Of a DNA stretch of 64,000 bases, positions 34,693 to 43,077 are shown in pieces. The position numbers were made by a program, and so were the translations under genes. Origin of the DNA: Noviherbaspirillum galbum (lineage in GTDB: Bacteria > Pseudomonadota > Gammaproteobacteria > Burkholderiales > Burkholderiaceae_D). How positions within the stretch are numbered: the first letter of the stretch is position 1; every line of letters starts with the position of its first letter. Location: NCBI RefSeq assembly GCF_010974945.1, contig NZ_JAAIVB010000035.1, positions 103,731-167,730 on the forward strand, given 5' to 3'. Below the pieces are notes generated by a model, which saw only the letters and a list, made by a program, of their open reading frames with translations, did no database searches and was not told the origin of the DNA.

Positions 34693-35589
34693 ATGTCCGC
34701 CAGCGATTTCTTCAAGCTTCTCTTCCTGTCTTCCATCTGGGGCGGATCATTCATCTTCCTTCGCATCGCGGTGCCTGAAGTCGGTCCGCTGATGACCGCG
34801 CTGCTGCGCACGACGCTCGCCACTGCCGCATTGCTCATCTTTGCCGCCGCCACCGGCGTCTCGATGAACTGGCGGCGCAACGCCAAGCCCTTCGCCATCG
34901 TCGGCATCTTTGCCGGCGCCCTGCCGTTCTGCTGCTTTTCCTTCGCGGCGCTGCACCTGCCGGCGGCGCACTCCGCCGTGCTCAACGCCACCGCGCCGCT
35001 GTTCGGGGCGCTGTTCTCCGCGCTGTGGCTGAACGAGCGGATGACGGCACGGAAGGCCGCGGGCCTGCTGCTCGGCCTGTCCGGCGTGGCGGTGCTGGTG
35101 GGCGCGGGCGCGCTGCCGCTCGATGCGATGACCCTGCTGTCGTTCGGCGCCTGCCTCGCGGCGGCGGCCTCGTATGCCTTGTCGACCATCATCGTCACCA
35201 AGACCGGCCGCCCGGGCGGCATCCATCCCATCGCGATGGCCACCGGATCGCTCGCCTTCGGCAGCCTGATCATGCTGCCCACCCTGCCCTTCGCCATCCC
35301 ACCCGCCATGCCATCGTTGCTGGCGCTGGGCTGCATCGCCGGCGTGTCGCTGCTGTCGTCCGGCCTCGCGCAAGCCATCTTCATCCCGCTGATCGTGAAG
35401 ATCGGGCCGACCCGGGCAATGTCGGTGTCCTTCCTGATCCCCTTGTTCAGCATGCTGTGGAGCGCGATCTTCCTGCACGAAGGCGTGCACCTGTCGACCG
35501 TGCTCGGCGCCGGCATCGTGCTGATGGCCATGGCGCTGGTGCTGCCGACCGCGCACGCGCCCGACGACCTGCATCCGACACGGAGCTGA
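34693..35589 (+). CDS. EamA family (DMT superfamily) transporter
   Basis: The 298-residue inner-membrane protein has about ten hydrophobic segments arranged as two EamA repeats. Repeat 1 starts with FLSSIWGGSFIFLRIAVPEVGP and includes LHLPAAHSAVLNATAPLFGALFSALWLNERM; repeat 2 includes IPLIVKIGPTRAMSVSFLIPLFSMLWSAIFLHEGV. Substrates of DMT exporters (amino acids, nucleotide or drug-like compounds) cannot be read from sequence. The ATG at 34693 is preferred over the longer frame from 34510. It ends 4 bases before the MFS gene, so the two are probably co-expressed. Confidence 0.88.
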   Translation: MSASDFFKLLFLSSIWGGSFIFLRIAVPEVGPLMTALLRTTLATAALLIFAAATGVSMNWRRNAKPFAIVGIFAGALPFCCFSFAALHLPAAHSAVLNATAPLFGALFSALWLNERMTARKAAGLLLGLSGVAVLVGAGALPLDAMTLLSFGACLAAAASYALSTIIVTKTGRPGGIHPIAMATGSLAFGSLIMLPTLPFAIPPAMPSLLALGCIAGVSLLSSGLAQAIFIPLIVKIGPTRAMSVSFLIPLFSMLWSAIFLHEGVHLSTVLGAGIVLMAMALVLPTAHAPDDLHPTRS

Positions 35590-35593
35590 ACCG

Positions 35594-36814
35594 ATGTCCG
35601 ACGCAGCGCCCTCCTCGCCGAATCCTGTCCTGACCGCGCTGGCCCTCTCGCTCGGCGCCGCAATCTCGCTTGGCATGTCGCGCTTCTCGTATGCGCTGCT
35701 GCTGCCGCCGATGCGCACCGACCTGTCGTGGTCCTACCTGCTGGCGGGCGCGATGAACACCGGGAACGCCTTCGGGTATTTCATCGGCGCGCTGGCCACG
35801 CCGGCGCTTATGCGCCGCTTCGGCGCGCATGCGGCGCTCATCGGCGGCGCGCTGCTGACCACGGCCTTCATGCTGCTTTCCGGCTTCGTCGTCGATGCCG
35901 GCATGCTGCTCCTGCAGCGGGTGCTGGCAGGAATCGCGAGCGCCCTGATCTTCATTTCCGGCGGCGTGCTGGCGGCGAGGCTGGCCGCGGGCCATGCCGG
36001 GCGCGCCGGCTTCCTGATCGGCCTGTACTACGGCGGCACGGGCTTCGGCATCATCGCCTCGGCGCTGCTGGTGCCGCTGGCAATCGGGGCCGCCGCCGGA
36101 CACGGCGCATCCCACGCCTGGCAATGGGCCTGGCTGGCGCTGGGCATCGCCTGCCTGCTCGCGGCCGTGCTCATGGCCGGCCCGTCGCGGCGCATCGACG
36201 GCGCGGTGCAGGCGTCGGCGGCCGGCCAGAGATTCCGCCTCGGCGACTTCGGCTTCGGCCTTGCCGGCTACTTCATGTTCGGCGTCGGCTACATCGGCTA
36301 CATGACCTTCGTGATCGCCCTCTTGAAAGAGCAAGGCATGTCGCCGACGCTGATCACCGCCTTCTACGCCCTGCTGGGCGCTGGCGTGGTGGTGTCGTCG
36401 AGGCTCTGGGCGGGACTGCTCGACCGCTACCAGGGCGGACAGCCGCTGGCCATCCTCAACGGCCTGCTGGCGGCCGCCACCCTGCTACCGGTATTGAGCG
36501 CTTCCCCGATCGCGGTCTTCCTGTCGGGCGTGGTGTTCGGCAGCGTGTTCCTGTCGGTGGTGGCATCGACCACGGCTTTGGTCAGGCACAACCTGCCGGC
36601 GGCGTCATGGTCTTCGGGGATCAGCGCGTTCACCACGGTGTTCGCGCTCGGGCAGATCGTCGGGCCGACCATCGTCGGCTGGATTTCCGACCGCGCCGGC
36701 GGTCTGCAGCGGGGACTGGTGTTTTCCGCGTGCGCGCTGCTGGTCGGGGCGGTGGTGGCGACGCGGCAGCGGGCGCGTCTTCGAGAGTCCCCTCCCTTTC
36801 AAGGGGAGGGTTAG
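35594..36814 (+). CDS. MFS transporter, YbfB/YjiJ family
   Basis: The 406-residue protein has twelve predicted membrane segments. It opens with LALSLGAAISLGMSRFSYALLLPPM, the hallmark of the YbfB/YjiJ group, with the loop ALMRRFGAHA in the usual motif A area. Substrate is unknown. The last residues (SPPFQGEG) and the TAG stop are encoded by the left arm of a dispersed repeat (36789-36936), so the original C-terminus may have been replaced when the repeat arrived. It starts 4 bases after an EamA transporter gene. Confidence 0.9.
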   Translation: MSDAAPSSPNPVLTALALSLGAAISLGMSRFSYALLLPPMRTDLSWSYLLAGAMNTGNAFGYFIGALATPALMRRFGAHAALIGGALLTTAFMLLSGFVVDAGMLLLQRVLAGIASALIFISGGVLAARLAAGHAGRAGFLIGLYYGGTGFGIIASALLVPLAIGAAAGHGASHAWQWAWLALGIACLLAAVLMAGPSRRIDGAVQASAAGQRFRLGDFGFGLAGYFMFGVGYIGYMTFVIALLKEQGMSPTLITAFYALLGAGVVVSSRLWAGLLDRYQGGQPLAILNGLLAAATLLPVLSASPIAVFLSGVVFGSVFLSVVASTTALVRHNLPAASWSSGISAFTTVFALGQIVGPTIVGWISDRAGGLQRGLVFSACALLVGAVVATRQRARLRESPPFQGEG

Positions 36815-36936
36815 GGTGGGGATGGGTTTCGGTCGCAGGCAAAGGACAACGTTGACAATGCCCCAATCAAAATCGTGTTCTTTGCTTGCGCCGGAAACCC
36901 ATCCTCACCCCAGCCCTCCCCTTGAAGGGGAGGGAG
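36789..36936. repeat. Composite inverted-repeat element, family A copy 2
   Basis: The left arm (36789-36850) reads CCCCTCCCTTTCAAGGGGAG, then TTAGGGTGGGGATGGGTTTC and GCAAAGGACA. The right arm is an approximate reverse complement, with TTTGCTTGCGCCGGAAACCC from 36880, then CCCTCCCCTTGAAGGGGAGG ending near 36935. The element lies in the opposite orientation to the copy at 13601-13763: each arm here matches the reverse complement of the far arm there. It supplies the end of the MFS coding region. Confidence 0.75.
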
Positions 36937-36970
36937 TCAAGCGCGCTGATGCGAAGGAGAGTTCGCGGAG

Positions 36971-38800
36971 TTAAAAACCCACCGCCGCCCGCAACACCCC
37001 GCGCAGCGCATTGCACACCACAACCTCTTCCGCCCTGCGCAAATCCTCCACCGTCACTGTCCGCTCCAGCGCATTCCACGCCGGGTCGTCCAGCAGCACG
37101 CCGCGCATCATCCCTGGCAGCACGCCCGCCGAGAGCGGCGGCGTCACCCACCCGCCGTCCAGCTTGAGGAAGACGTTGCTGCGGCCGCCTTCGGTCAGCT
37201 CCCCGCGCTCATTGAAGAACAGCATGTCGAAGCCGCCCCGCGCCTCGGCCGCGCGCCAGCCGGCGTCGTAGCGGTCGCGCAGGGTGGTCTTGTGACGCAG
37301 GAAGAGATCGCCGGAGCGGGTGGGCGCATCGGCGAGGATGAGCTTCACCGGTTCCGGCAAGGGCTGCAGGATGCCGCCCTGCACGGTGGCGCTGCCATCG
37401 TGGGCCAGGGCCAGGCGCAGGCGATGAGGCACGCCGTGGGGCATGTCGCGGCAGGCCGCATCGATGCGCGCGCGCAGCCCGGCTTCGTCGAAACGGAAGC
37501 CGAAATAGCGCGCCGACGCGCCCAGCCTTTGCAGGTGACGGTCGAGATGCGTACATCCCCCGGCTTCCGCCCGCATGGTTTCGATCAGCTCGAAAGGCGG
37601 GACCAGCCCGGTGAGGAAGCGGGCCTTGAGCTGGCATTCGGCGAACTCGTCCGCGGCGACGCTGTCGTGCACGATGCCCGCGCCCACGCCGAGTTCGCCG
37701 CGCCGCACGCCGCCGGCCGGCGCTTGCAGGACGAGCGTGCGGATCGGCACCGACAGGCAGAAGTTTCCGGTGGCGCGTCCCGCCGCCGGCGCATCGAACC
37801 AGCCTATCGCGCCGGTGTAGAGGCCGCGCGGCTCGGGTTCGAGTTCGCGGATGATCTGCATGGTGCGGCGCTTCGGCGCGCCGGTGATCGAACCGCAGGG
37901 ATAGATCGCCTCCAGGACGTGCTGCAATCCTGCGTCGTCGGGCAAGGCGGCCTGCACCGTCGAGCTCATCTGGAGCACGCCGCCGAAACGCTCCACCTGG
38001 AAAAGTTCGGGCACGCTGACGCTGCCGGTGACGGCCACGCGTCCCAGGTCGTTGCGCAGCAGGTCGACGATCATCAGGTTTTCGGCGCAGTTCTTGGGGT
38101 CGGCGGCAAGCGCCCGGGCCTGCGCGGCGTCGGCGCGCGGGTCGCCGCCGGCGGGCGCGGTGCCCTTCATCGGCCGCGTCATGATGCGGCCTTCCTCGTG
38201 GCGGACGAACAGTTCCGGCGACAGGGACAGGATGGCGCCGCCCTCCGGGAGCTGGACGAGGGCGCCGTAGGGCACCGGCTGGCGCTGCCGCAGCCGGCGG
38301 TAGAGCGCCACCGGGGAGCCGTAGGCATCGAGGCGCAGCCGCATGGTGTAGTTGACCTGGTAGGTGTCGCCGGCCTCGATGTATTGCCGGATGCGCTCGA
38401 CCGCCGCGCCGAAAGCGGCTTCGTCGACATTCGCCGCCAGAGCGGCGACGCCCGCCGCGTCCCGCTCGCGGTCCTGGCTGGACAGCCAGGCCAGGACCTG
38501 CATCGACGACAGCGTTTCCATGCGGCGAAACAGCAGGATGCGCGCCAGCTCTCCTTGGTCCGGGTAAGGCGCGATGCCGTGCATCGCCGCGCCGAGTTCG
38601 TAATGGAACAGCGCCACCGCATGCAGGCCGCGCGCCAGCCCGTCCTGCATCCGGGCCAGCAGTCCCGGCCAGCCGGCGATGTCATGGCAGGCCAGCACCG
38701 ACTCGCATTCGGTGTAGAGGCGCGAACGCCTGTCGCCGATGCTGGCGGCGCAATCGTCAAGCAGGGCGAAGCATGCTTGCGCGGTCGTCGATCCGGTCAT
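36971..38800 (-). CDS. pabB: Aminodeoxychorismate synthase PabB fused to 4-amino-4-deoxychorismate lyase PabC
   Basis: This 609-residue fusion combines two folate-pathway enzymes. Residues 1-390 are the chorismate-binding PabB domain, with PMKGTA (210-215, the ADC synthase lysine), NLMIVDLLRNDLGRV (241-255) and GSITGAPKRRTMQII (303-317). From about 400 a PabC-type PLP domain follows, with FELIETMRAE, RHKTTLRDRY (Lys504 as PLP lysine) and ELTEGGRSNVFL. The frame is open upstream to 39541, but that part shadows the EamA gene; the ATG at 38800 is in the family position. The glutamine amidotransferase partner PabA is not encoded nearby. Confidence 0.93.
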   Translation of the reverse strand: MTGSTTAQACFALLDDCAASIGDRRSRLYTECESVLACHDIAGWPGLLARMQDGLARGLHAVALFHYELGAAMHGIAPYPDQGELARILLFRRMETLSSMQVLAWLSSQDRERDAAGVAALAANVDEAAFGAAVERIRQYIEAGDTYQVNYTMRLRLDAYGSPVALYRRLRQRQPVPYGALVQLPEGGAILSLSPELFVRHEEGRIMTRPMKGTAPAGGDPRADAAQARALAADPKNCAENLMIVDLLRNDLGRVAVTGSVSVPELFQVERFGGVLQMSSTVQAALPDDAGLQHVLEAIYPCGSITGAPKRRTMQIIRELEPEPRGLYTGAIGWFDAPAAGRATGNFCLSVPIRTLVLQAPAGGVRRGELGVGAGIVHDSVAADEFAECQLKARFLTGLVPPFELIETMRAEAGGCTHLDRHLQRLGASARYFGFRFDEAGLRARIDAACRDMPHGVPHRLRLALAHDGSATVQGGILQPLPEPVKLILADAPTRSGDLFLRHKTTLRDRYDAGWRAAEARGGFDMLFFNERGELTEGGRSNVFLKLDGGWVTPPLSAGVLPGMMRGVLLDDPAWNALERTVTVEDLRRAEEVVVCNALRGVLRAAVGF

Positions 38801-38808
38801 GCGCCGCC

Positions 38809-39732
38809 TCAGCTTCCCTTCTTCGACAGGTAGATACCCAGCAGCAGCAGCGCGCCGCCGAGCATCTGGATTGGTCCGATCGCCTCGCCGAAGATCAGCC
38901 AGGCGGCGACCGCGGCGGTCAGCGGCTGGATCAGCAGGCTGACAGAAGACAGGTTGGCCGGCAGGTGGGCGAAGGCATAGGCGATCACCGTCTGCCCGCC
39001 GATCTGCGCGACCAGCGCCAGCGCGAACAGCGGCAGCCAGCCGGCCGTCGTATCGGGCAGGAAAGCGCCGGGCGACATCAGGGCCAGGGGCAGCAGCACC
39101 AGGCCGGTGACGGTGGTGCTCCAGGCCATCAGGCGGGCGGTGGAGTATTCGGCGCGGGCATCCTTGATCACCAGCTGGTAAGCGGCGTAGAACACCGCGC
39201 TGGCGAGGCCGAGGCCGTCGCCGAGCAGCTTGTTGGCATGTTCGACGCCGCCGGCATTGGGTCCGACCAGCATCACGGCGCCGATCAGCGCCAGCACCAT
39301 GCCGACGATGAAGATGCGGGCGAAGCGCGTGCGGTAGGCGATCCACATCCAGAGCGCGATGAAGATGGGCGCGAAGTTGGACAGCAGGGTGGCGTTGGCC
39401 ACGGTGGTGTAGTGAAGCGACAGGTGCCAGATCGCCATGTCGCCGGCGAAGTAGATGCCGGCCAGGACGAGGGAGCGGGCGAAGTCGGTGCGCTTGCCGG
39501 ATTTTTCGTCTTCGCGTTTCACCGCGAAGGCCCATGCCCACAGGACCGGCGCGGCGAGCGCCATGCGCCAGAACGCCGAGGCGATCGGGTTGACGTCGGA
39601 CAGGCGCATGAAGATGCCGGCGAAGCCGATGGCCATGCCGCCGATGAGCAGGGACGCGAAGGCGAGCGTGGGGAAATGCTTGGGGGAATGCATGAAGGTC
39701 GGCGCGGGCCGTGAATGATTGGCAAGGGCCAT
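38809..39732 (-). CDS. EamA family (DMT superfamily) transporter
   Basis: The 307-residue protein has about ten membrane segments with two EamA repeats: FASLLIGGMAIGFAGIFMRLSDVNPIASAFWRM and later LSLHYTTVANATLLSNFAPIFIALWMW, and in repeat 2 IAYAFAHLPANLSSVSLLIQPLTAAVAAWLIFGE. The start is unsure: ATG at 39732 or 39693, neither with a strong ribosome-binding site. It ends 8 bases before pabB, so both are likely in one transcript. Export substrate is unknown. Confidence 0.87.
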   Translation of the reverse strand: MALANHSRPAPTFMHSPKHFPTLAFASLLIGGMAIGFAGIFMRLSDVNPIASAFWRMALAAPVLWAWAFAVKREDEKSGKRTDFARSLVLAGIYFAGDMAIWHLSLHYTTVANATLLSNFAPIFIALWMWIAYRTRFARIFIVGMVLALIGAVMLVGPNAGGVEHANKLLGDGLGLASAVFYAAYQLVIKDARAEYSTARLMAWSTTVTGLVLLPLALMSPGAFLPDTTAGWLPLFALALVAQIGGQTVIAYAFAHLPANLSSVSLLIQPLTAAVAAWLIFGEAIGPIQMLGGALLLLGIYLSKKGS

Positions 39733-39887
39733 GAGTTTACTGGGGAATGCCGAAATGCGCATCACGCGGAAAGCCCCGGCAAACCCTCGCACAGGCATTC
39801 CTAATCGCAATTAATGCGACGGTTTTCACGCGGTGGGCATATCCGTCACCAAGCCCGGGCGCTGGCGGGAAAACCTCCGGTGCGGCC

Positions 39888-39916
39888 ATTTCCTGCAATT
39901 TCCTGCAATTTCCTGC
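39888..39916 (+). repeat. Tandem 10-base repeat upstream of the first ankyrin gene
   Basis: ATTTCCTGCA occurs three times in direct succession (39888-39897, 39898-39907, 39908-39916, the last lacking one base). It lies 36 bases before the start codon at 39952, in the expected promoter or leader region. It could be a regulator-binding array or a simple slippage repeat. Confidence 0.7.
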
Positions 39917-39951
39917 GGCTGGCCTGCCGCGTCCGGACCAACACGAACCCG

Positions 39952-41286
39952 ATGATGACTTTTCCTGCATTGCCCTCCCTGTCGCGCCAGCCTGACACGG
40001 AGACCCCGAGCCAGGCGCCCCGTGGCGCCAAGGCGAATTCGCCTTCCTGCAAGATGTCGCTCAGCTCGCGCCTGCTGATGACCTCGGTGCGGCGCGGCCA
40101 TCTGAAATGGAGCAAGGCGCTGCTGTCGCGCGGCGCGGACATTAATTGCGCCGGCAAGCGCGGCATGACGCCGCTGATGCGCGCCGTCGACCGGGGCGAC
40201 GCCGGCCTGGTCGGGATGCTGCTGGAGCGCGGCGCCGACAGGCACGCCAGGACGACGGATGGCGTCACCGCGCGCATGCTCGCGGAAAACCGTCACCACG
40301 CCGGAATCGTGCGCCTGCTCGACGAACCGCCGCCGCATCTCTCGCACTATGGCGTCGACGAACTCATTCCGGTCCTGAACGCCGGCGACCTGGCCCTGAT
40401 GCGGGCGCTGCTCAGCTTCGGCATCGATGCCGACCGGCGCAACGACCATGGAATCACCTTGCTGCGTGCAGCCGTCGACAAGGGCGACCTGCGTTTCATC
40501 GACCTGCTGCTGGCGCGCCGGGCCGACGTCAACCTGGCCGATGCGCAGGGCTGGACACCCCTGCTCTCGGCCGCCACGCACCCCGATCCCGTGGCGCTCG
40601 AATGCCTGCTTGACCATGGCGCCAGTATCGACCACGGCGACCGCGACGGCACGACGGCCTTGATGGCGGCGGCGACCCACAACCGCATCGAAAACGCGGG
40701 GATGCTGCTGCTGCGAGGCGCCGACATGGATCTGGCCGACGCACACGGCCGGACCGCCCTGATGATCGCCGTCCTGCACGGCCATGCGGGCATGGCGCGG
40801 CTGCTGCTTTGCCAGGGCGCGCGTATCGATGCCGCCGACCGCCGTGGCCGTACTCCCCTGATGGTCGCCGCGCGCGATGGTCATGCCGACATCGTCAAGC
40901 TTTTGCTGGCCAAGGGCGCGGGCGTCGATCAGGCGGACACACGTGGCAGGACGCCGTTGATGGCCGCGGCCGGGCGGGATTTCACCGGCATGGCGGCACT
41001 GGTCGCGGAGGAGCAGGCAGGCGCGGGACCGGCGCGCCACCCCGGCCTCATCGAGGCGCTCTCCGCCGACATCCTGCAGCAGAACGGCATCGTGTCGATG
41101 CTGCTGCGCGCCAATGCCGACCCCAGCCGCCGCGATGCGAAAGGTTGGACTGCGCATGCCCTGGCGGCACGGAGGCGGAATCATGTCATCGCGCGAACCT
41201 TGCAAGCGCAAGCCGGTCCCTCCTGCTCTTCCATGCATTCCCGTACGCGCGGGTCAATGTTCGACATCATGAGCAGGACCAGATGA
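39952..41286 (+). CDS. Ankyrin-repeat protein 1
   Basis: From the ATG at 39952 the protein has 444 residues. The first 45 residues are polar and rich in Ser, Pro and Thr, without a Sec signal peptide. The rest consists of about 11-12 ankyrin repeats of 31-33 residues, e.g. MTPLMRAVDRGDAGLVGMLL, WTPLLSAATHPDPVALECLL, RTALMIAVLHGHAGMARLLL, RTPLMVAARDGHADIVKLLL. The tenth repeat carries an insert (EEQAGAGPARHPGL). The next gene encodes a colinear paralogue. Ankyrin repeats bind other proteins; the partner is unknown. An effector role is possible, but a cytosolic housekeeping role cannot be excluded. Confidence 0.85.
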   Translation: MMTFPALPSLSRQPDTETPSQAPRGAKANSPSCKMSLSSRLLMTSVRRGHLKWSKALLSRGADINCAGKRGMTPLMRAVDRGDAGLVGMLLERGADRHARTTDGVTARMLAENRHHAGIVRLLDEPPPHLSHYGVDELIPVLNAGDLALMRALLSFGIDADRRNDHGITLLRAAVDKGDLRFIDLLLARRADVNLADAQGWTPLLSAATHPDPVALECLLDHGASIDHGDRDGTTALMAAATHNRIENAGMLLLRGADMDLADAHGRTALMIAVLHGHAGMARLLLCQGARIDAADRRGRTPLMVAARDGHADIVKLLLAKGAGVDQADTRGRTPLMAAAGRDFTGMAALVAEEQAGAGPARHPGLIEALSADILQQNGIVSMLLRANADPSRRDAKGWTAHALAARRRNHVIARTLQAQAGPSCSSMHSRTRGSMFDIMSRTR

Positions 41287-41497
41287 ACGCCCGGCCAGGA
41301 TACTGATGATTCACGACCCGCGGCGCAGGACTCACGGAAAGAAAGCAGCGGAAAGCCGGTCAAAAATTATTCAGCCCTAATAGTTGAAAAATCCTTGATC
41401 GGTTCCCGTTTCCCGGCCACGAAAGTAGCAATCCTGACCGGCCCGTAACAGCGCTTCGATGCGCCTGCTTGCGGCATTTTTATTTTTAAAGAACGCC

Positions 41498-42895
41498 ATG
41501 TTCCCTTCCAAGATCAGTTCTGCTTCTCCTGTTCATCGAGATGAAGCTGGCCCGGCATCCACTTCCCGGATGAGCCATTCGCAGACGCGGCACCTGGCAG
41601 CAAAGGTCTCCGGTCCGTCCGCGACCCTCAACGATGTCAACCTACAGCGTGCAGCCAGGCGTCCCGGCAAAGTGAACCTGCATGCGACTCCCCGGAAGTT
41701 CATGCGCTACGTCCAGCAGGGCAACTTGCGCCTCGCCAGATCGCTGCTCGACCTGGGGATGGACGTCAATTGCGCCACGGAAGACGGCACGACGCCGATC
41801 ATGGCCGCCGCCGCGCGCGGCGATGTCGACATGGCACGGCTGCTGCTGGAACGCGGCGCCGACAGGCATGCCATGAACCGGGAAGGCGAGACCGCGCTCA
41901 CGCTTGCCGACCGGAGCAAGCATACCGCCGTGTGCAGGCTGCTCGAACAAAACCCCTTGCCGCTATGCGACTGGAACGCGGACGACCTGCTCCCGGTCAT
42001 GCAGGCGGGCGACCGCGACCTGATGCGGGCGCTGATCCGCTTTGGCGTCGATGTGAACCGCGCTGGACACGATAGTGGCACCCTGCTGATGGCGGCGGTG
42101 GCGGCGGACAACAAGCCTTTCATCGAATTGCTGCTTGGCGCCGGCGCCGACCCGCAGCAGGCAAACCGCCAGGGCTGGACGCCGTTGCTCAGCGCGGCGG
42201 CGCATGGCGATGTCGCGCTCGCAGATCACTTGCTGGCGAAGGGAGCAAAGGTCGATCACGCCGACAAGGAAGGCTGGACCGCCTTGATGAGTGCTGCCGC
42301 GTGCAACAACATTGAAACCGCCGGACTGCTGATGCTGCGCGGAGCCGACATTCATCGACAAGACACGCAGGGGAGAAATGCGCTGATGATCGCCGTCATC
42401 CACGAAAACGCCGGGATGGCCGAACTGCTGCTGGGCCGGGGTGCACGGATCGATGAGAAAGACAATCATGGCCGGACCGCCCTTGCTCTCGCGGCGTCGG
42501 CCGGCAATGCGGATCTCGTCACGCTGCTGCTCAGGCACCTTGCAACGGTCGACCTGGCCGACAAGGCAGGGCGCACGCCCTTGATGAAGGCAGCCGGCAT
42601 GGAACATGCCGGCCTGGCGCCGATCGTCACCGGCATCCCCCTCCCGCCGAGGGAACCGCACCAGAAATCTCAAGACACCCAACTGCTGATTGCTGATCTC
42701 CTTCGCCAGAAGGCCATCGTCGCTGCCTTGCTCGATGCCGGCGCGGATGCCAGCCGGACTGACCATGAGGGTAATTCCGCGCTCACGCTCGCCATCCGCG
42801 AGGTTAACCGAGTCATCGCCCGATTCATCCAGTCTCGTGTTGCGACCAAGGGCACCGGTACGCCAGCGGTAGCGGGCATGTCTTATTTCATGTGA
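41498..42895 (+). CDS. Ankyrin-repeat protein 2, paralogue of the preceding gene
   Basis: From the ATG at 41498 the 465-residue protein has a Ser/Pro-rich N-terminus (FPSKISSASPVHRDEAGPAS) without a Sec signal, and about twelve ankyrin repeats. Repeat by repeat it aligns with protein 1: DVNCATEDGTTPIMAAAARGD with DINCAGKRGMTPLMRAVDRG, LLERGADRHA shared exactly, DLLPVMQAGDRDLMRAL with ELIPVLNAGDLALMRAL, and QGWTPLLSAA in both. An upstream ATG (41459) is possible but adds a hydrophobic leader. The 211-base gap before it is A+T-richer and probably has its own promoter. The two genes arose by tandem duplication. Confidence 0.85.
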   Translation: MFPSKISSASPVHRDEAGPASTSRMSHSQTRHLAAKVSGPSATLNDVNLQRAARRPGKVNLHATPRKFMRYVQQGNLRLARSLLDLGMDVNCATEDGTTPIMAAAARGDVDMARLLLERGADRHAMNREGETALTLADRSKHTAVCRLLEQNPLPLCDWNADDLLPVMQAGDRDLMRALIRFGVDVNRAGHDSGTLLMAAVAADNKPFIELLLGAGADPQQANRQGWTPLLSAAAHGDVALADHLLAKGAKVDHADKEGWTALMSAAACNNIETAGLLMLRGADIHRQDTQGRNALMIAVIHENAGMAELLLGRGARIDEKDNHGRTALALAASAGNADLVTLLLRHLATVDLADKAGRTPLMKAAGMEHAGLAPIVTGIPLPPREPHQKSQDTQLLIADLLRQKAIVAALLDAGADASRTDHEGNSALTLAIREVNRVIARFIQSRVATKGTGTPAVAGMSYFM

Positions 42896-43077
42896 TCCCG
42901 GATCCGCCTGGTGGGTGGGGTAGGTTCGCGCAGGGGTGGTTGCAAGAACTGCAGACCATTAGACATGGTTAATAGTTATATTTTTTCGTGACGGTTGTTC
43001 TAGGCTTGACGGTCATTCCCACCATTGCGCAGGCAAAGCAATGGCACTTTTCCATACGCAGACAAGAGAGGTTTATC

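Noticed and set aside
42896..43077. Hrp/PIP-type promoter box before the Ser-rich gene
   Set aside because: A TTCG occurs near 42984, but the second TTCG at the required spacing is absent.
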